Position numbers and translations under genes: made by a program. DNA of 64,000 nucleotides from JACCYX01 sp964610045 (GTDB lineage Bacteria; Chloroflexota; Chloroflexia; Thermomicrobiales; UBA6265). The stretch's first letter is position 1. Every line of letters begins with the position of its first letter. The notes below the pieces were generated by a model. The model was not told where the DNA came from. It saw only the letters and a list, made by a program, of their open reading frames with translations, and made no database searches. The stretch is taken from the NCBI GenBank assembly GCA_964610045.1, contig CAZSUN010000001.1:79593-143592 (forward strand). Reading direction: 5' to 3'. Shown piece after piece: positions 63,405-64,000 of the stretch.

Positions 63405-64000
63405 ATGCGACTCACATCATCGAACCGGCACGGGGGCATCCTGCGCTGGCTGACCCTTCTTGTCCTGATCAGTGGGTCGCTCTCCTGGATGCCGGCGTTG
63501 GCGGGCGAGACGGATGTGCCGGTCGCCACGACGATAACGTCGGTGGAGATCACCTGCCCCAGTGCATCGGCAACCGTGCCGGGGACCCTGATCGTCGTCA
63601 CTCCTTCGGAAGGCGTTGTCGTCAACGTCGAGTTGCTGGCCGGCGACACGTCCGTCGACTCCGAGACGGTCACACTCGCCGCGGCGTCGACCTCCTACAG
63701 CCTGGAGTTTTCCCTCGAAGCCGGCGACATTGCGCTCGGATCGACGATCAAGGCAGTCGCGACGTTTGCCGGAGGCGGCACGTCGACCGAAAGCACCCCG
63801 CGCGCGATTGGAAGCTACCAGGGAACGACCGTGTGCGTTCCGGATGGTGGATTACCCGTTGCGCCGTCGCCAACCCCGTCGCCAGTGCCGAGCCCCACAC
63901 CTTCGCCATCTCCGGTGCCCTCGCCAACCCCGGTACCTGGGCAGTCGCCGACGCCGACGAGTCCGACAACTGGTACGGGCACGGTCGTGAACACCGGCGG
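63405..64000 (+). CDS. Secreted Pro-rich protein, 5' part
   Basis: An incomplete gene that runs past the right edge and so has no stop here. Translation from the ATG gives at least 198 residues: a signal peptide (about 1-33, WLTLLVLISGSLSW, ending MPALA-G), a beta-type domain of about 110 residues (TITSVEITCP, then a Cys near residue 145), and a linker of Pro-Ser-Pro-Thr repeats (about 153-185). A GGGAGG site lies 5-10 bases before the ATG, which makes the start convincing. Such linkers join extracellular domains or wall anchors. The family is unknown. Confidence 0.75.
   Translation, partial: MRLTSSNRHGGILRWLTLLVLISGSLSWMPALAGETDVPVATTITSVEITCPSASATVPGTLIVVTPSEGVVVNVELLAGDTSVDSETVTLAAASTSYSLEFSLEAGDIALGSTIKAVATFAGGGTSTESTPRAIGSYQGTTVCVPDGGLPVAPSPTPSPVPSPTPSPSPVPSPTPVPGQSPTPTSPTTGTGTVVNTG
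63862..63965 (+). repeat. Degenerate Pro-Ser/Thr-Pro coding repeat
   Basis: Short repeated units of CCG/TCG/CCA/ACC codons encode PSPTPSPVPS-type peptides in the secreted gene at the right edge. The repeat is imperfect at DNA level and can vary in length between strains. Confidence 0.6.

Overview
The window is a high-GC bacterial chromosome segment with short intergenic gaps and frequent 4-base ATGA/GTGA gene overlaps. GTG and TTG starts are common. Gene content (MurT/GatD beside MreBC, a YceD-L32-FabH-FabG-AccC-Asp23-NusB-ACP run, RqcH, CoxG/S/M-like genes, Tat-dependent ABC binding proteins) suggests Chloroflexota, most likely a Thermomicrobia-type relative. That placement is inference from gene content and style; there is no rRNA in the window. 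I saw no tRNA, rRNA, CRISPR array, insertion sequence, phage gene or replication origin.

Layout. 1-2160: the end of the primary sigma factor gene, a terminator hairpin and obg, then a 100-N assembly gap (2214-2313). 2335-6419 (minus): a five-gene operon with DD-carboxypeptidase, RluB, cytidylate kinase, acyltransferase and a P-loop kinase. 6502-8372 (minus): a phosphoesterase coupled to an aminotransferase-like protein that lacks the PLP lysine. 8569-11978 (minus): serine hydrolase, secreted PQQ-type sugar dehydrogenase and an enolase-superfamily sugar-acid dehydratase. 12254-17170 (plus): mreB, mreC, murT, gatD and an Lrp/AsnC regulator, facing a class A PBP (17192-19780, minus).

20135-23366: an unknown gene, then coxG-coxS-coxM-like genes without coxL, then a DUF1269 protein. 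24208-27455 (minus): a sugar ABC importer without its ATPase. 27783-33362 (plus): two paralogous peptide-type binding proteins and a DppB/DppC permease pair, also without ATPases. 33420-40974 (plus): the fatty-acid/ribosome cluster behind a good sigma-70-type promoter (yceD, rpmF, fabH, fabG, accC, asp23-like, an enlarged nusB, acpP), then tatC. 41291-47493: rqcH, gmk, def, priA and a rhodanese. 47651-54718: an MFS exporter, two small unknown genes, an esterase/beta-lactamase and a heterodimeric ABC exporter with one degenerate ATP site. 55088-64000: a prolyl oligopeptidase, a GH127-type arabinofuranosidase, a Lon with long tails, an unknown coiled-coil protein, and the start of a secreted Pro-rich protein cut by the window edge.

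Much of the window is housekeeping: cell-wall synthesis and shape, fatty-acid initiation and biotin carboxylation, protein quality control and export. The accessory part is carbohydrate and peptide scavenging. The less ordinary items are the lysine-less aminotransferase homologue, the NusB with an insertion of about 170 residues, the orphan Cox subunits, the nested stem-loop before fabH, and hairpin-dense intergenic elements near 31.3 kb and 41.2 kb.
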